Position numbers and translations under genes: made by a program. Under the pieces are notes generated by a model. The model searched no databases. It saw nothing but the letters and a program-made list of their open reading frames with translations, and had not been told where the DNA came from. This document shows positions 21,253 to 34,908 of a stretch of 64,000 nt of DNA, one piece after another. Source of the DNA: Linnemannia schmuckeri (taxonomy: Eukaryota; Mortierellomycota; Mortierellomycetes; Mortierellales; Mortierellaceae). The DNA lies in NCBI GenBank assembly GCA_029449235.1, contig JANATG010000011.1:154001-218000 (forward strand). The letters are read 5' to 3'. Each line of letters begins with the position of its first letter. Position 1 is the stretch's first letter.

Positions 21253-24200
21253 ATGCCATCGTCCTTTCAGCAAGGCTTGTCGTCAAAGACGGGCATTAAA
21301 GGAGCAGGACATCAATTCAGCAGATCCGACGCAGAACTCGCTGACATTCTCGCACGACCTAGAGGCGAACAGACCCAAGTAACAAACGATGGTGTCCGCG
21401 TCTTTGTCGACCTTTCAAAACACACCATCGTCAACTTTGTCGACCTCGTCGCCCAACAGCATGCACAACGAGCTCTCGCTCGCAAGAAAGAAGCTAAACT
21501 TGCCAAGAAACAGCAACACGCAAAACGGATAGCAGACCCCGAGTCATCAGACGCAATGGAGGTTGACCCACCAGAAGAGACAGGACCCGAGTCAGCAGTT
21601 CATAGCGAAGCCGATGGTGACGGCGAGGACGTCGGAGAGTCTGTTGGCGAATCGGACGACTCGGACAACTCGGACAACAACTCGGAGGATTCGAACGATA
21701 ACGACAGCGATAACCCACCACCAAAGAAGGACTTTCTCGACAACCTCATGGACCGTTTCGAGAAGCTATACTATGTTCTCGACGAGGAAGACGAGGAAGA
21801 GCGAAGGGTATGTATCATCCATCCTGCTCTGTACAAAGGCCCTTTTTTAGTGTGATGGTCAGCCTTGGCTCGTTCTCCTAATTACCCTGACCCCGGCTCA
21901 TATTTCCTCCCTCTTTAACTGGCCCTCTCGTCCCACATGCTCCTTATTCCCCTGCTTACGCTTTACACACTTATCAATTATCCGAATTGGTCCAAAATTT
22001 CATTTTTCGCTTTCGTGTGTGCACTGACAACATACACTAACGACTGATGTGCATTTACATGTTCAATTGATAGGCACATGAGGAGGGTCGACCCCAGAAA
22101 AAGAGGAGTCGATGGGATTTTGAATCTTACGATATAAACGATGACTTTATTGACGACAGTGAGGCAATGGTCCAATCCATGGGAATTAAGTTGAGGCCCA
22201 AGGAAAGCGGATTCTATGTTTGCCGCGGTCCTCTAGTCATGGTGCCTGTTGATGAGCCGTAAGTTTCTCAAGTTGAGGCTTATTCATGTCTGTGCTATTT
22301 ATGTCCTTGGCCGCCCTTTTGATCGTCAATTAATAGCTTTCAAAAAATATTTACTTCGCCAATTAGGAGTGCGCCTCGCAAGAGAGGGGGAGCAGGAGGA
22401 GCAGGAGGCGGGAGGCGGAGGGCACCGGCATCGACAACAACCACAACCAAGGGCTCGAATTTGGCAGTAGTCGAAAGCGCAATTGAATGGACGCCAGAAG
22501 TGAGCGAGACAGAGCGGAAACCTAGCGGCAAATCTTCAAATGGCGAAGGAGGCTCTACAGCATCAAAGAAGAAACGGACGACTAAAGCCAAGAACGTGAC
22601 AATGGCGGATGATGCTGACAACGACACCAACAATGATTCCGACAAACAGACCAAGGCACCAGCACCAAAAAGGACCAAGGCGAAAGCAACCAAGGCCCCG
22701 GCTGCCGATTCTACTGCCACTGCTAAGGAATCATCTGCCGCAGCAGATGTCGCTACGACCTCTACTCCTATCAGCGACCCTGCGGCATCCAAGTCTGCCG
22801 CTGCCACGACATCCAATGCCTCGACCACATCAAAAACCAAGACTACTACTGCAAGCAAGGCTACAGGATCATCGTCAACAACATCCGCAGCGGCTATTCC
22901 TACAGTCCGTATCGACTCACCACCACCAACACCAATGGACGACGTGGAGGACAGTGCAATAGTCCAGCCACCCCCATCACGGCCCGTCTCACCCCTCAAG
23001 GTGAAATCTAGATCGAAGGCTAAATCTGCTAAGGTTCAACAGGATGGCTCACTGTCGGCTGATCCAGCTACAGATGATGCGCTGACGGAGGATGATACAA
23101 CTCAGGATCCACATGCTATGGATACTAGTGCCGATAATACTGTTGCGGACATCATCGGCAAAGGGACACCACCCTCCAACGATGTGAGTCGGGAAGGCAA
23201 GTCTAGATCGTCTTCTCCTGCTCCCCGGAGAATGAGCAACAGTCAAGGTTCCACGAGAGAGGACGGTCTCGAATCAGATGACCAAATCGTGGAACTTGGA
23301 CCGAAGCCAGAGGAGCCCTTGCCTGATGACCTGAAACCAGCGTTCCGAGTCATTGAGGAACTTGCAGAGAAAGGTAATGAGCGCGGCATCGACTTCCATT
23401 ATCGGTGTCTTGCAGGTCATTTTCTTTCTTGTGTAATGATATTAACCTACCTTCATTTCCAAATGCAACAGAACTCTGGGAAGGTCTTTTTCCGGTTCCT
23501 GTGCGGACAGCCATGTTCACGTTCGGGCACAAGGCCCTCGAATACTGCAAAGGATCAGGAAAGATTATACCGGATGTGTACTTTGACCACCTGAGGTCCA
23601 TCATCCCTTACAAGGCCACTACTCTTCAAGTAAGTGGCAAAAAATTAGAAAGGACATTATGTGTCAAGCCTTTTCGAAGGAGATATGTAGAAGTGCTTGC
23701 CTGCGATGTACTTATCATTCTTTACATCGATGCTCCATAGAAACTCATATACAGAATGTTGCTTCCAAACTGGATTAAGGACTTGGAGTTCGAAAAGACA
23801 AGGTATATTGGGCTCTTCACGGAGCGGATTAAGAAGGTTCTTCTCTCGTCGGGTCTGGCCAACCAAGCAACTACTCAGGATACAGACGGCGACGTCAACC
23901 TTAGTGGCGACGAAGGTACATTGACTCTTGAACTGGAATTATAATTGAAGAATTTGATCCGCATGTGCGCAGCGAATTAACCTGAGCATTCTTTTGACCA
24001 ATAGGGAAACTTCAAAAGAAGTTCCCATGGACCCATGACCTTCGACTCCTTTTGTGGGAAACTATGGAGATCATCATGGAGATTCGGCAAGCGAAGCACG
24101 AGTATCACTTAGTAAAGAACAGCTTTCCAGCCCCACCAACAGACTCCAAGACCAGGAAGGACGCTTACCAAACTGTAAGTGGAAGGCTCTCCATATATGC

Positions 24201-25914
24201 TATTGAACTGACTACTATAACGAGGCAGAGTACTTATCACAATGTTATCTTCCTTCCATTTTCTAGTTGTTGCTTGCTTTTCCGTCTGGATGGACAACGT
24301 CATACGAGATCTCGCGACAATACAGTCAGCTCAAAGAGAAGGTCCAGAAGCAAAAGAATGACAAGAAGGATGTCGAAATTATGAAGCCTGTCCTGCCAAC
24401 AAAGACGAAAGCTGTGGCAGCGAGCGCAGCCTCTCGACTTCCAAAGGCTGCGGCATCACCCACAGGAGCCACCACTTCTACGACCAAGTTCACAAAGACA
24501 CCTTCGTCAAACAAGCTGACATCAGGCAATACTTCTGCGTCTTCTACAACATCACCCACCAAGTCGACGACTGCAACCGCTAGTGCTTCTATGGCTGCTT
24601 CTGCCAGAATGGCGCCTGCCGCCACATCCACAGCCTCATCTGTCAAGCCCACTAGTTCGCCCCCTATGCCTGCCAAGGTCCCTGCCTCTGCTGCCATCAC
24701 AGCCTCCAGTCCTTTGTTGAATGCTGTCAAGCCTGATATTGCTGTAAGCCCTCGAGACTCTCCGCCAGTAGTAGCCCGTCGTGTAACTCCAAACGCGACG
24801 AGCTCGGCTACTTGTTCACCGGCAAACCTTCACCGAGCTACAGCAACTCCTGAACCACCGCAGCCTCCGGCACAACATGCACCGAAGCCTCCCCAATCAC
24901 AGCAATCGCGGCATCCTTCTCAACCACCGATGCAGCAACATGCAACAAGAACTCATTTCACGTACAGTGGCGGACCCATGTCAAGCAGCTCATCCGCATC
25001 GTCTCTCAGTAAGAAAAGAAAGAACTCGATAGGAGGTAATCAGCCTTTACTGCATTTGGCTACCAATGTTTTGAGGTGTTTTTATGTATCGACAGCCGAG
25101 GGACAAGTAGTAACAACATATTGTTTTCATTCATCCTTTCATAGTTGCCCAAGGCTCAGGGTCGAATGCCGACCCTCTTGTCATTGACGAAGGTCCAGTT
25201 CAGGAACGGGATTATGGATATGAGAGGCGGCGGTCGCCACAGCCATACTACCGCGACACCTCGTACCCCAGTCAAGTTTCGTACTCATCGCATGACATGC
25301 CCAGCTCGAAGTCATCGAACTCTGGCGTTGCCAACAAGAAGGCCAAGTCATCTGTAGCCGATTACGGCGACTATCGTGGATCATCTCCCAGCGCACCTGG
25401 ATCTGCGAGGGGTATGGACTCGACGGGATCGTTTTCAGGATACCATCGTGCTGTTGAGAGTGGACGAGGAGGTCACCTAGGAAGTGTTGGTGTGGGACTT
25501 CGAGACGGACCGGGACAGTCACAGCAGCAATCTTCATCGATGCGGCGATCATACTCGCCGCCACCAATGCAACACCAGCGTCTCCCTCCGGTTTACCGCT
25601 CGCAACAACCTGAACCGATCATACAGTATCGCGAAAGTTCGGATATGCCACCGTACCACCATCACCGTCAACAGCAGCAGCAGCACGAGATGTCTAGATC
25701 AGAAAAGGAAGGAGGAAGGTTGTACTCGCCGTCGATGCACTCGCCACCAACATCGTCATCGTCACCAGGACCCGGATCTACGAGATACTCAGGACGACCG
25801 GTTCAACAACCGCCTCATCATCAGCGGTCTCCCGATGATCATCTACGCCATCCTCTATCCCATCGATCACAGCAGCAGCAACCGCCGTCGTCGCATTACT
25901 CACATCGACGCTGA
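21253..25914 (+). CDS. hpc2: HPC2/ubinuclein-family subunit of the HIR histone chaperone complex
   Basis: Eight exons: 21253-21807, 22074-22258, 22367-23373, 23472-23629, 23741-23915, 24005-24174, 24267-25035, 25145-25914; 1262 residues in frame. The Hpc2-related domain (about 200-250) is marked by SYDINDDFIDDSEAM. A ubinuclein middle domain lies at about 575-790 (KAAFRVIEEL-like start, PDVYFDHLRSIIPYKATTL, LPNWIKDLE, FPWTHDLRLLLWETMEI). An acidic run in exon 1 and long Ser/Thr/Ala/Pro/Gln tails surround them. By family it holds the HIR complex together for replication-independent H3-H4 deposition. ATG 21253 follows a CT-rich leader. Intron phases all agree. The C-terminal 450 residues are disordered-looking. 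Confidence 0.92.
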
Positions 25915-26414
25915 GGACCATTCCAAGGAACGACACAGAGGAGTGTTCTTGCATAATTGCATTCTTGCATTGTATTATTTTTTTCGCAGCTATGACTTAT
26001 TGCAAATACATGTACTTGAGATGAGAATCACAATTGTTTTATCGTGTTCTTTGATTTTGTTAGTCGCTTGTGTCTTTGGTATATTCATGCGCATGTTCAA
26101 TGGTGATGGCGAAAGTGTGGCCTCGTGAACTTCGAATTGATCAACCAAATACCCACTGTCCACAGCATGTTGGTCCCGCTTTTTTTTTTTCCTTCTTTTT
26201 TGTCCATCCTTTATCCTTTATCCTTTATTCTTCCGCCACTTCGTCCACTCCATTCATCCCATTCATTTTTATCATTTCAAACACGAGCGCGACCTTGGTC
26301 ATCTCTATCTCTTCATCGGAAAATACTCTTTGATAAGTCTGGTACGAGGAAGTAGTCCTTTCGTAAAGTTTATCGCGGACGAAAATAGCCGCAAGGGCGA
26401 GCGGGGTCCAAGAA

Positions 26415-26860
26415 ATGCCGCTGGGAAGAATGGACACCAATGAATTGTCGCATCTCTTTGTAAGTGTTTTTTCTTCGCCATTTCACATCCTTACCTTATT
26501 ATGAACATTCTTTTAAGATATAAAATTGTACGCTACTGATATCTCCTAGAACGAAGACTCTGTACTCATTTTTTTTCCTTGTGTATTTGTAGATCGGGCT
26601 GCGGTAGACGAAAGAAAAGACGTTGTAGAGTGAAACGACACCACCTTCGTGGAAACCGTAGGTATATCGACCCACTCAAAAAAATACGTTACAGTAGTTT
26701 CTCGCATGGAAGTTAGAAGAAATGGGGAAAATAAAATCATGGATGAGGCCTAATCTCTTTATTTTATTTTCAGGAGGCAGCAGTTGGATATGGAGCGGAG
26801 ACGATCAGCATGTAAATCACGATATCGTGGGTACGCGACGCCAAATGGGATTGCCCAGGT
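26415..26860 (+). other. Exon-like pieces of an unresolved small gene or relic
   Basis: After a CT-rich tract (26170-26330), an ATG at 26415 opens MPLGRMDTNELSHLF, followed directly by GTAAGT at 26460. Possible acceptors are at about 26549 and 26592, and a further AG|...|GTAAGT block spans about 26774-26860. One frame is Arg/Lys-rich (GCGRRKKRRCRVKRHH). No single joining gives a convincing protein, and I recognise no family. Confidence 0.15.
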
Positions 26861-27808
26861 AAGTACACTAGTCTGACCCGCAAATATAGATATTGTCGCC
26901 GTTGTTGCAATCGTTTTCGAATGAAAACATCCCCTAACAGCCCTCACATTTTTTTCACACATTGTTTCTGCATTGAAAATAGTATGTAGCTTAAAGCTTC
27001 CGCTACCCCCCAGACCTCTCCTTCCTCTTCGTAAACACAAGAAAGCCCTTGAAATCACCGCAAAGAGAAAGAGAATGTGCGCGTGGTAGCAAGACGCCAT
27101 CGGTTGTTACTGTGCGACAAAATTGTAATTAAGGAACCTGGTTTGGGATGAGGATGTGCGAAGCATAAGAAATGGATTTTTTTTGGTGCAATGCTCGGCG
27201 ATTTTGGAGTTTATCGCAATGGATGATGAGATTTTAGCGTCAGCAATTGGTTGAACCCAACACGAACTTTTTTTTATGTTGGGCATTCTATAATGTAGTG
27301 AATCGATGGAATCGATGGAATCGATGGTAACCTGGCTCCCGGTCAGCTCAAGCGCCTTTTTATACATACAAAGTCTCGGAAACATCGTCCGCGGTCCTGT
27401 TCTAAATCCATTGGTCAACGAGTCGTTCACTGGACTCTTCACCCCTACATCTGTTGCCCTAAAAAAAATCTTGGAAGGCCCATTTATAAGTAATTTCGAG
27501 CTATCGCGGTCCGGCTTCAAGATATATCGTGCGAAAGTAAGTCCAGCAGCAAACAATTTGAATGCGACAGTACCTTGATGGTAATTAGTAGAGGAGAGGA
27601 ATATGGATGAACATGATCTCTAACCAAATCATTGTATGTTTCTTGCTTTTTTTACTGCCCGATGAAGTAAAGCGCTGCTACACTTGACTATTTATCGCTC
27701 CTCCCACGAGCATAAAGTCAATTCGTCACGGGTCCGAATATCGTTGGAGTTGCTGCACCAGTTGCGCACAGTCAAGGCCATCGAATCGACTGTAGAAAGA
27801 ATCGTACG

Positions 27809-27834
27809 TTTTTTTTTTTTTTTTTTTTTTTTTT
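27809..27834. repeat. Poly(dT) tract, 26 T
   Basis: An uninterrupted homopolymer in the gene-poor region. Confidence 0.9.
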
Positions 27835-30800
27835 GGTCGTGGTGGAGTTGCCCAGCAACGTGTACTTTTTGTCGATATCGTTTGAAACGTTCAATGAATC
27901 GATCAATGATGGCTGACACGTAATTGTTAACTAGGACTCACTCGGTGTAAGGACACCGTGTGCGATCAGGCATTGAATCGCGTCGAGTAATCGCCTGATC
28001 AAGGATATCATCATCGGACGATGGTCTATGGTCATAGTTCAATGTACGAACATTTGGTCATTTTATCGGTCGACGTTCTCAAAGAGGTATCGGCGGTGCC
28101 CTCCATGATCACGATGGCTCGCTATCACAACCAGCAGTCAACCAAACGAACCCTCCTCGGTTTTTCATATCCAACAAGATATCGAGGACATCAATAGAGG
28201 AGCAAAAGATTGCGGAGAACCTCAAAAATGATTCGAGATCCTGCGGAAATGGATTTCTGCTGCATCCGGTGTAGTAGCTCATTTATTCGCGAAATAAAAA
28301 ATCAAACTTATGGTTTTTGGAGAGTAAGTTTTTTCCACAGCGGTTCAAGCAATCGCGTTTAGTACGAAGTAGTTAGTGGACTGCTCACCCGCTGAGGAAT
28401 CCAAGTAGGCTTTGATGGCAAGGACGGTTGCCATCAATTCTCGTCCTGTCATGAATAAGCATCATGAACTAACAAGAATACATTTGTCCCTAAGGTCTTC
28501 ATGGTGAGCAGGTGTCGGTCGTGATGTCAGTTGGCGATGATGTTGGCCTCGATGAAGGCTTGAGGAGAAATGTCGCACCGCCTTCGTGGAGTTTGTCCAT
28601 GTCATGACGCGAGTTTTGCGTGTATGATGCTTTTGATGGAAGAATCAAGAAACAGAACAAGTTATATTGAGATAAGGAGAAACAACAATTGACTCTGGGG
28701 CTATCAGGATCAGGGTCAGCAGACAAGAGGTTGGTGAGCAAAGAATGGCACAGCCCGAGCCAGACAAGACTCCTCATACAACTGTTACTGGTAAACAGTG
28801 AGTCAGGGTGATCGAGAGGTTTGATGGCAGTAAAACGACATTTGGATGCTTGTGCGCGCTTTGACACATGTGTGTTTGAAGAATTAGTGGCAAAAGCGTG
28901 AAGATTTTTTTTTTGTATGTTGATCCAGCCCCAGTTGCCGCGAAAACGCCATTTATGACATAATTATGAGGGTATCCCCAGGCCGACTTGCCACTTCAAT
29001 ATCGCGTACATAATTGTCTAAACTGTACGTGTTTGTCTGTAATGCAAGGACAAGCGGGAAAAATGGTCAATTCCTTCCCGGGGTTGGAACCACATTTGGC
29101 AGAAGAAAGGAAAGGACTTTTATGGTTTCGCGTTTTTAGCACACCCCACTCCCCCTCCTCGGTGTCAGATTGGTGATGTGAGATGAAGCTCACTCGCGTC
29201 GTTGTTTTTATTGTGGGTGGGTATGAGTGGGTTTGTAGGGTTTTTAATCTTGCATCTTTTATCTATCTGAGGAAGGAAAAAAAGGGTGGAAACCAAGCGC
29301 TGCTCTTGAGTGGGTATGTCTTTGTCTGTGTGGGAACTAATCTTTACGCATGGTATTTATTTCGCGGAATCAAAGAAAAAATCAAGGGGCGAAATGAGGC
29401 ACTCGCACAAAAGGAAAAGTGCTGGTAGAAGGGATGAACATGGCTGGGGAAAGAGACCAATTGACTAGGGGAGGAAGAGAGGGAGAGTGAGGGGACAGAA
29501 AGAAAAAGAGGGAGGAAGGAGAGAGAAGGATGAAGGGTTTGCCATGTTTTGGATGCGTGGTGCATGCTATGTTGCGCCCCTCGAGAGATAACTGTTTTTC
29601 TTTGTTATTCAATGGAATCTTTACCCTCGATCCTGCTCACCTCAGCCAGTCCTTCCTACTTTCAAGATAGAAGATGAAAGAGCAGACAGATAAAGAGACA
29701 ATCGGGATCAACATACAATCCGTTCAGGGCAGTTCATTGTTCTGTGTATGTGTTTTAGGTCCACATTCATGGCTAAGTCAAGTTCAAGTTTGAGTCAGGT
29801 CAGGTCATTTCAAACAAACAAAAAGGAGAGGAGGAAGTCAGTTTCAAGGCTAGTTGTAGTCAGGCCATTATGATTGATCAGACCATGATGGGCTGCTAGG
29901 GTTAGAAGGTAAAGTGGAAGGGACAAGAAAAGGGCATTTTGAAGTGAGAGTAGGGGTGAAAGAAAGGGGGGTGTCTGTCCTTCCGTTCACGTTCACGACA
30001 CAAATCTCAATGCGACTGATACACTGTATAAACAAACAGCAGAACGGAATTCAGGCCCATGGTGCAACTGGGGATCGGAAACAGATAGAAAGAAAGATAC
30101 AAAGAAGGAATGGGCTCCCTTCTGTCAACCCCCTATTCTCAGATCCCAATGCTAATTTCTTGAGATGGGATGAGAAGGGAAGACGAGGGTTTCTATGGTT
30201 CAATTCTTCTTGTTGACTATTATCCCGCATTGTGGTTGATATATCCATTTTACTTCCCCGCCTTGAAAATGGGTTACGGATGGTCTGTGCTAATGTGCCT
30301 TCACGGTTGCATTGTTTATTTGTCCTTATTGGTTATTGTTGATGGTTGCTGTTGTGTACCCATCTCTCACGCCTTGCACCTTGCCCCGGCTTGTCCTGCT
30401 GATCAGTGGAGTAAGCGACGGAGGAAAAATAAAGATGGGAGAAAGGCATAGAGAGAGGTGAGGGTTGCTTTTTTTTTTTTTTTTTCTGTGAGCAATAAGC
30501 TCAACTGAGAATCCCATGGTACATTGTCATGGTATGTGTGAATGAATGAGTCTATCAATCCTAGTCAATCAGTTCCTTTTTCTTTGCATCATCATCATCA
30601 TACCTCACTTCCCTCTCCCCCTTTTTATGCATTTCGCTTCTTCCCTCATTTGCATGCAAGCTGGTATGAGTGTATGAGGGTCTGCCTCTTTTACCAGCCA
30701 GGACCCCCCCTTCATTCTCCCATCTGAGCACCATGCAAAGAAAAAGAAGCGAACGAAGAAAGACCCGTTTCTCTGTCTGTCCTCACGCATCTCTTTCTTT

Positions 30801-31605
30801 TTGCTATTGTTTCGCGAAATTGCAATTCAGTATTCAGTAGAGAGTGGTCCATATAACCATTGACTAATGTATTTTTAACATGTTTGTTCAGCCACTTCTT
30901 CGCCCTCCCGTCTTCCTTTATCTCTTTTTTTTTCTTCTCCTTTCCATCACGAACAAAACCACGAACTCTTTGTCATCCACTTGCACTCTCATTCACCACA
31001 CAGTTGTACTCTTGCTTATTTTCTGTCACGCTTTTATTTCGTAACCCTAGTCTTTGACTCCTCGCAACAAAAACTGATCGTCATTTCGCGTCGACTTTTA
31101 CCTTTTTCTTTTTCTCCCCCATCAGTTTTTTTTTCTCTCATTTATTCACCCCTCTTTGCCGCCAACAGACAACCTACAGGGGATATATCTATTATCTACT
31201 CCCTGCTTCACCGTTGCTGATTAGCTCCCTCTTGCCCGTTGTTCATTCTAAACTCTTTGTTCGTCATTACAGTATTATCATTTTCGCACACAGACTGATT
31301 GTTTTGGTACGTGACAAATTTGTATTTTGGCACTGTTGACTTTTGTCGTCTTTTTTTTTTCCTTAAGTGTTTGTGCCCCCTTCTTTTTTTTGATCCCTTC
31401 CTTTCTTCCCTTCCCTTCCATTTCACTTTTGCCCCGCCCCCCCTTTTTTTATTTGACTCCTCTTACTCCTCTCGCACTTCTTTCCTCTCTTTCTTCCTTT
31501 AACTTTTTTTCTTCTCTCTTCTTCCCTTTTTGTTCCACTCTTACTTCTGTTCTCTCACTCTTTCGTACCCACTTTCTCCCCTTCCCCCTTCCTCCCAAAG
31601 ACTGA

Positions 31606-34600
31606 ATGTCGAATCCAATGTTTGACGACTTCATCGAGCTCGACCTGCTCGACGCGTCCGACCCTGCAAACGCCATGTTTGCCTCCTTCTACCTCGGAGA
31701 CACCGCCGACATCGACGGCTCAGACTACAATGTCGACAACAGCAACCTCGCCCCCGCCGTTGCTGCTGTCGACCCCCTTCCCATTCCAGTCGTCGCCACC
31801 ACGGCCTCTGATTCGACAGAGTCCTCCTCGCTGGGATTGGTCATCAAGCAGGAACCCTCGGACTCGCCGATGCTCCTCAACCCCATCCCTCTCAGCCCGC
31901 AGCAGACCCTCGCCTCTGACGAGTCACCGCTGATCTTTGACACAGACATGACCATGATCACCCCTGATCAGCTGACCATCGCACCCCAGGCCACCACCGT
32001 CTCGCCCTCTTCCCTTTCTTCCTCTTCCTCGTCCACACCTGCTACTACTGTTTCTACAGCAGCAGCAGCAATCGCCTCTGCTACCACCACCACTGCAACA
32101 ACAACGACGACAACAGCAACTCAGAGTAAGTCCGTCATTTGCATTATTAATAGTTCTAATTTTGGCCACTTTGCACATATATTCGCCATAAGGATGACAT
32201 ATCCACATACAGCGATTACCCCAGTGTGTTGAAACAACCCTTGCAACTAGAATGGCACTTCCAACCAACACAAGAGGTTGAAACAACGAAAGGAAAAAGA
32301 AAAAGAAGCACGTACACTTTATAATACGATTGACAAAACAAAAGGCAAAAAGAAAAGACACACTCACAACAAGGATGATCCAGGCAGTATACAAGAAGTT
32401 GAAGCAACAGAAGGAAAAAGAAGCATTAACTAAGATAAAACGTTCATGACAAGGATGAGCTACAAGCAATTGAGACGACATCAACAATGGGGCAAACGTC
32501 GCGATATATGAGTCTTGATCGCGCTACATTATCTCTCGCGCGCTTTTGGGTGGGAAAATTGTGGTGTTAGAAACAATCCCCTTTTCCTTCTGCCCTTTGC
32601 CCCTCGCTTTCTTCCCTGTCCCTCTATTACTCGCATATCACTCAGTTTCTAACCACTGTCCCTTTTTTCGCCCTCGTTTTATTGCTATCCGTCAAACCTC
32701 CACCTAATCTACTTTGACATCAATTAAAAGGTACCGTTGCTATCGACTCTTCAAAAATCCTCGCATCCACAGCAACCTCCCCATCAACAGCAAACACATC
32801 GTCATCATCACCATCTCCCTCTCCAGCCCCTGCTGCGTCCACCTCAACCGCCAAACGAGCCAGTCCCGAACCCGCCACCACTCCCGCCCGAAAGCACGCC
32901 AAGACAGAGTCTATCTCTTCATCAACATCATCAAAGGCCAAATCGAGCTCCGCCTCGAAAAAGTCTTCCTCCTCCGCCTCCACAACATCTAATGCCGCAG
33001 CAGCCACAAAGGCTTCCTCCGGTGCCTCCAAATCCGCCGCCTCTACGTCCACCAGTACAACTTCTTCCTCCTCCACAGCAAGCAAGGGCAAGACACAAAC
33101 ACCCGAATCAACACCAGAATCCCTCACCTCGACCGCTAACACGACCCTCTCTGCTGCCACGCTCCAGTTCTTGTTGCAGCAGCAGGTCGAGACACCATTG
33201 ATCCCTCAGCTGTTCACAGGCAAACTGTCCCGCGAAGAGATCGAGGAGACTCTGGCTCGTCTGCTAGAGTCCACCAAGCATTTGATCCCGACTCCTGATG
33301 AAGAAGCGCCTGTCAAGGTCAAGGAGGAGCCAGCGTCAGAGGACGAGTCTGATAACGAGATGGAGGGAGTCGAGCCCACGACGGCAGAGGGAGCAGAGCC
33401 ATCTCATGGCCTTAAGACTCAACCAGGGATCAAGACCGACGATATCCCTTCGTCCACAGATCTGAAAAAGATGACCTCGAAGGAGCGTAGACAACTTCGC
33501 AACAAGATTTCAGCCCGCAACTTTAGGGTCAGGAGAAAGGGTGAGTGGAAAGACATCGACGTCGGTGAAAACCCCTTCTATAGTCTGTCCTTTAGATTTA
33601 TCTATCTATTTGCAAGAGGAAAGGCGAGAAGGGGAAGGACGAACAAGGAAGAGATCAAAAATTGTGTTTGACCCCAAGGGTAAGGAGGGAAAGGGCAAAG
33701 AAAAGCACGCCAGTCCGCTTTGAGCTAAAACGATTTTATATGGAGTGGTACGAAGGGGAGTGAGAGCTGCCACCCTCTTTAACTTTTTGATGTTCATGTC
33801 GATTGTTCTTCTGTTCCCTTCTCCATCCTTCTTGTTGGACCATAGTAGATGGTGTAGAACTGCTGTATTGACTAGATGGGTTGTGAATGAGTCTGTTCAC
33901 TGATACTTATACTACCACATTTACTTTTTGTATAAAATAGAGTACATCTACACCCTGGAAGGTCAAGTCCTTCAGCACAAGACCGAGGCTCGCCATCTTC
34001 GCGAGGCCGTGACTTTGATGCAAGACGAGAACCAGCGTCTCAAGGACGAACTTGAAACAGTCCGTCGTCAGTTGGAAGCGACGACCTTGTCCTCCAGCAG
34101 CATTAATCCCGCAACCATTGCGGCAACAAGTATCGATCCAACCCTGGCTCCTGAACCCTCAATGCCTCTGTCCAAGGAGAACCAGAGTCTCTTGACGTCG
34201 ATCATGAACCGCAATGTCACTGCGGCCATGAACCCCAATGCCAAGAGCAACATTACGCTTTCCATGGCAAGACCTCAGTCGCCGATCCTTACACCCAACC
34301 TGCACAAGGATGTACCCAACTCTTCCTCGGGTAGCAGCAGCCAGAGTTCATGGAAGGACAAGAACCCCATCATGGTTCACAGAACTCTGGTCCCCGAGAT
34401 TTGCTTTGGCGATGAGTTTCAGTTCGACAACAAGCCCTCGGGCTCCCTTGATGCCAACACGATGGACCGCCCCTGGATGACCTTTGATCCTAAGCCCGCT
34501 GAGCCCCAGATGTCTTCTGTTTATTCCTTCACCGTCTCTGACTTCGTATTGGAATTGATGCAAACGTTCACACGCATGTCTGCCAATCTGCCATCAACGA

Positions 34601-34908
34601 CCGCTGTTGCCGTTGAGGAGTCTGTTGTTGAGGTCGATGCCGAGGCTGAGGCTGATCTGGACTGGGAGTTACAGCAGAACCTTTGGGCGTTGACCCAGGT
34701 TGAGGAGGAGGATGATATGACGGAGGATCAGATCCAGTTGGTGTATGATCTTGTCCAGTGCCAAGCTTCAAGCAGCCGGCCGTCATCGCCTGCGCAGGAG
34801 GACCCCAACATGCTTGAGTGGTTGTATGAGTCTATGATGGCTCGTCTTGTTGACTTGGACCTACAAGGATCCCAAGACAACACCCTCCCTGAGTCACACA
34901 TGGCTTGA
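31606..34908 (+). CDS. bZIP transcription factor
   Basis: Three exons, 31606-32125, 32731-33540 and 33941-34908, give 765 residues. The basic region MTSKERRQLRNKISARNFRV ends exon 2 (about 419-443), and the leucine zipper starts exon 3 (EYIYTLEGQVLQHKTEARHL and on, to about 485); the intron cuts exactly between them. The KISARNFRVRR core is the DNA-contacting motif of fungal bZIP proteins. An N-terminal acidic/hydrophobic patch (DDFIELDLLDASDP) may activate transcription. Two psi-K-x-E sumoylation-like sites (IKQE, VKEE) are visible. Ser/Thr/Ala runs fill the linker. A CT-rich leader of several hundred bases precedes the ATG, and introns of 605 and 400 nt are long. The specific regulon is unknown. 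Confidence 0.93.

Larger units (their letters stand above)
25915..31605. other. Gene-poor 5.7 kb region with possible relics
   Basis: No assured gene. Exon-like pieces occur at 26415-26860. Short non-repetitive coding-like stretches bounded by splice-like sites occur at about 27690-28290 (plus) and 28385-28445 (minus), but all frames break. A 9-bp unit GAATCGATG is repeated near 27299-27327. A T26 tract is at 27809-27834. Bases 29200-30850 are low-information flank. Bases 30850-31605 are strongly CT-rich, the leader of the bZIP gene. Confidence 0.5.

Noticed and set aside
22340..22999. A 219-codon Val/Ala-rich frame on the minus strand inside the hpc2 homologue
   Set aside because: It is antisense to a Ser/Thr/Ala-rich coding exon whose frame and splice sites are phase-consistent.
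28499..28867. A 122-codon frame on the minus strand
   Set aside because: No family, mixed composition and no supporting leader; may overlap a relic but is not a credible gene.
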